DNA of 64,000 bases, from NCBI RefSeq assembly GCF_013385425.1, contig NZ_JACAQA010000018.1:186001-250000 (forward strand), in the 5' to 3' direction. The notes beneath the pieces were generated by a model, which was not told the DNA's origin, did not search any database, and saw only the letters and a program-made list of their open reading frames with translations. The stretch is from Pseudomonas gingeri. GTDB taxonomy: Bacteria; Pseudomonadota; Gammaproteobacteria; Pseudomonadales; Pseudomonadaceae. Position numbers and translations under genes: made by a program. This document shows positions 63,031-64,000 of the stretch, in pieces (position 1 is the stretch's first letter; the number at the start of each line of letters is the position of its first letter).

Positions 63031-63594
63031 TCAGAAAGGAAGCACGGACTTCGATGAGCATTTGCAGTCCTGCTCGTAGCCTGGCCAGGTGTTCTTTCCG
63101 TTCAGGGTGAGCCCATCAGCAACATTAAACTTCTGCCCGTTAGCAAGGCGATGGGCTTCATCTCGGCTTTTGGACGTTTCGTCACTCGGGTTAGACATGC
63201 ACGGCGCCCCAGAATAGACCCAGATGGCTTCCGTAAGCCCAAGCTTGATTCGCTGGTCGCGAGTTATCAGTGACTTGGCTCTGCTCGGCAACCACCTACA
63301 AAGGTCTGTCGCCCGCTGCGTCTGTATCCCCAAACTCTTCAGCGCCTCAGCCATTTCATAAAGGTTGCCACTCACTGCGGTGCGCAGGGCAACTTCATAG
63401 ACGAATTCTGCCGATACGGCTGGAATGTCCTCGGTCTGGACGATGGCTTGCCATAAGTCAGCCTTGACTGCCTCTGTAACCCGAGAGAAATCCCCATTCA
63501 CCACCGGGATGCCGGACTTAGGCGCTTGCGGTGGCTGCTCTGACGTAGCTCCCGACTCCGACTTGCCCTTTAAAAAGCGTCTAAACAATGACAT
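63031..63594 (-). CDS. stand-alone protein with phage MuF-like C-terminal domain
   Basis: The 187-aa protein starts MSLFRRFLKGKSESG with AAGGA seven bases upstream. The C-terminal ~80 residues follow the pattern of the end of phage minor head proteins of the MuF/SPP1 gp7 type: RDQRIKLGLTEAIWVYSGAP, DEAHRLANGQKFNVADGL and the closing WPGYEQDCKCSS. The long phage head-binding N-terminus is absent, replaced by a short helical region. No phage head or tail gene lies nearby. Similar domains also occur in toxins. The assignment is by pattern and the function is open. Confidence 0.6.
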   Translation of the reverse strand: MSLFRRFLKGKSESGATSEQPPQAPKSGIPVVNGDFSRVTEAVKADLWQAIVQTEDIPAVSAEFVYEVALRTAVSGNLYEMAEALKSLGIQTQRATDLCRWLPSRAKSLITRDQRIKLGLTEAIWVYSGAPCMSNPSDETSKSRDEAHRLANGQKFNVADGLTLNGKNTWPGYEQDCKCSSKSVLPF

Positions 63595-63762
63595 AGCCTA
63601 ATCCTTTTTTCCGTTGTTCGTGGATCTGGTGATGAATAGGGTGACTTGTCGCGCTGAGAGATACCAATCCGGTGCGCGTGGTCGACGTCTAGGGAGGCGC
63701 TCGCTCAAGCCCCTAAGATAGACTAGCATCGGGCTAGGAACACAGCACATTGGGGGATCGAG

Positions 63763-64000
63763 ATGAGTGTTGAAGGAGTACGGCTCGAAGAGTTTCAGCT
63801 AATCGAGGCGGGGATAGCTGGCGCAGGACATAAGCGCTACATCGGAGAACGATTCACCTGCCGCTTCTGCGGCCGTGGCCGTGAATCTGTGACTTTCAAG
63901 AAGAAGGCTCATGCCATTCCTGAATTTCTCGGCAATCACCAACTTATACTCAATTCGGAATGTGACAGTTGTAACGAGCACTTCGGTAATACGATCGAAC
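63763..64000 (+). CDS. HNH_5-type nuclease, N-terminal part (runs off the window)
   Basis: The frame opens at the ATG at 63763 (GGGG upstream) and is still open at base 64000. The visible 79 codons contain two zinc-knuckle pairs (FTCRFCGRG; SECDSCNEHFG) framing KAHAIPEFLGN, the arrangement of HNH_5-type endonuclease domains, which occur in restriction and phage-defence proteins. The rest of the protein, which would decide the system, is outside the window. The 168-base gap before it shows no other feature. Confidence 0.7.
   Translation, partial: MSVEGVRLEEFQLIEAGIAGAGHKRYIGERFTCRFCGRGRESVTFKKKAHAIPEFLGNHQLILNSECDSCNEHFGNTIE

Overview
The window looks like a chromosomal segment of a GC-rich Pseudomonas, most likely of the P. 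fluorescens group. The evidence is the gene order glnS-cysS-folD-tRNAs-tig-clpP-clpX-lon-hupB-ppiD-npp transporter-mltD-gloB-rnhA-dnaQ, which I remember as conserved in Pseudomonas, together with five inverted-pair REP elements of the pseudomonad type (GTGGGAGCGGAGCTTGCCCG and TGTAGGAGC... families). No computation or database search was possible; family assignments rest on motifs read from the translations.

Layout. 1-7.85 kb: an IclR-controlled catabolic operon made of a polyamine-type ABC importer (ATPase, two permeases, binding protein) wrapped around a three-subunit HcnABC/opine-oxidase-like amine dehydrogenase. 8.2-13.5 kb: an AFG1/ZapE-like ATPase, a leucine-rich-repeat protein kinase with an intact catalytic core, a YebC regulator and an orphan VgrG. 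13.5-16.5 kb: 2-aminoethylphosphonate degradation (phnW, phnX) with a divergent LysR regulator. 16.7-21.1 kb: small accessory genes (DUF2855 protein, TetR, FMN reductase, LysR, GNAT). 21.2-25.7 kb: dnaQ, rnhA, a methyltransferase, gloB and mltD. 25.9-33.3 kb: the five-gene peptide importer nppA1A2BCD. 33.4-41.9 kb: the proteostasis block ppiD, hupB, lon, clpX, clpP, tig. 42.2-43.2 kb: an acyltransferase fragment and four tRNA genes (Arg, His, Leu, His). 43.5-49 kb: folD, cysS, glnS, ppiB, lpxH. 49.3-54 kb: a MarR-controlled EmrAB-type tripartite efflux operon. 54.2-54.8 kb: a HicAB toxin-antitoxin pair.

At about 55.31 kb the style changes abruptly. miaE has lost its first ~45 codons, and directly beyond the break lies a large serine recombinase followed by AT-richer, mostly unfamiliar genes up to the window end: an inovirus Gp2/YfjJ-like protein, small hypothetical proteins, a secreted protein ending in a near-complete TolA domain III, a small membrane protein, a secreted DUF4352-like protein facing an XRE regulator across a perfect 16-bp palindrome, a small serine resolvase with its own inverted repeat, a MuF-like phage-derived protein, and the start of an HNH_5-type nuclease. 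I read this as an integrative element inserted into miaE; its far end is outside the window. The TolA-domain protein, in an element that also carries an inovirus-type gene, is the best candidate for something new: TolA domain III is the co-receptor of filamentous phages and the target of some bacteriocins, so a free periplasmic copy could act as a decoy.
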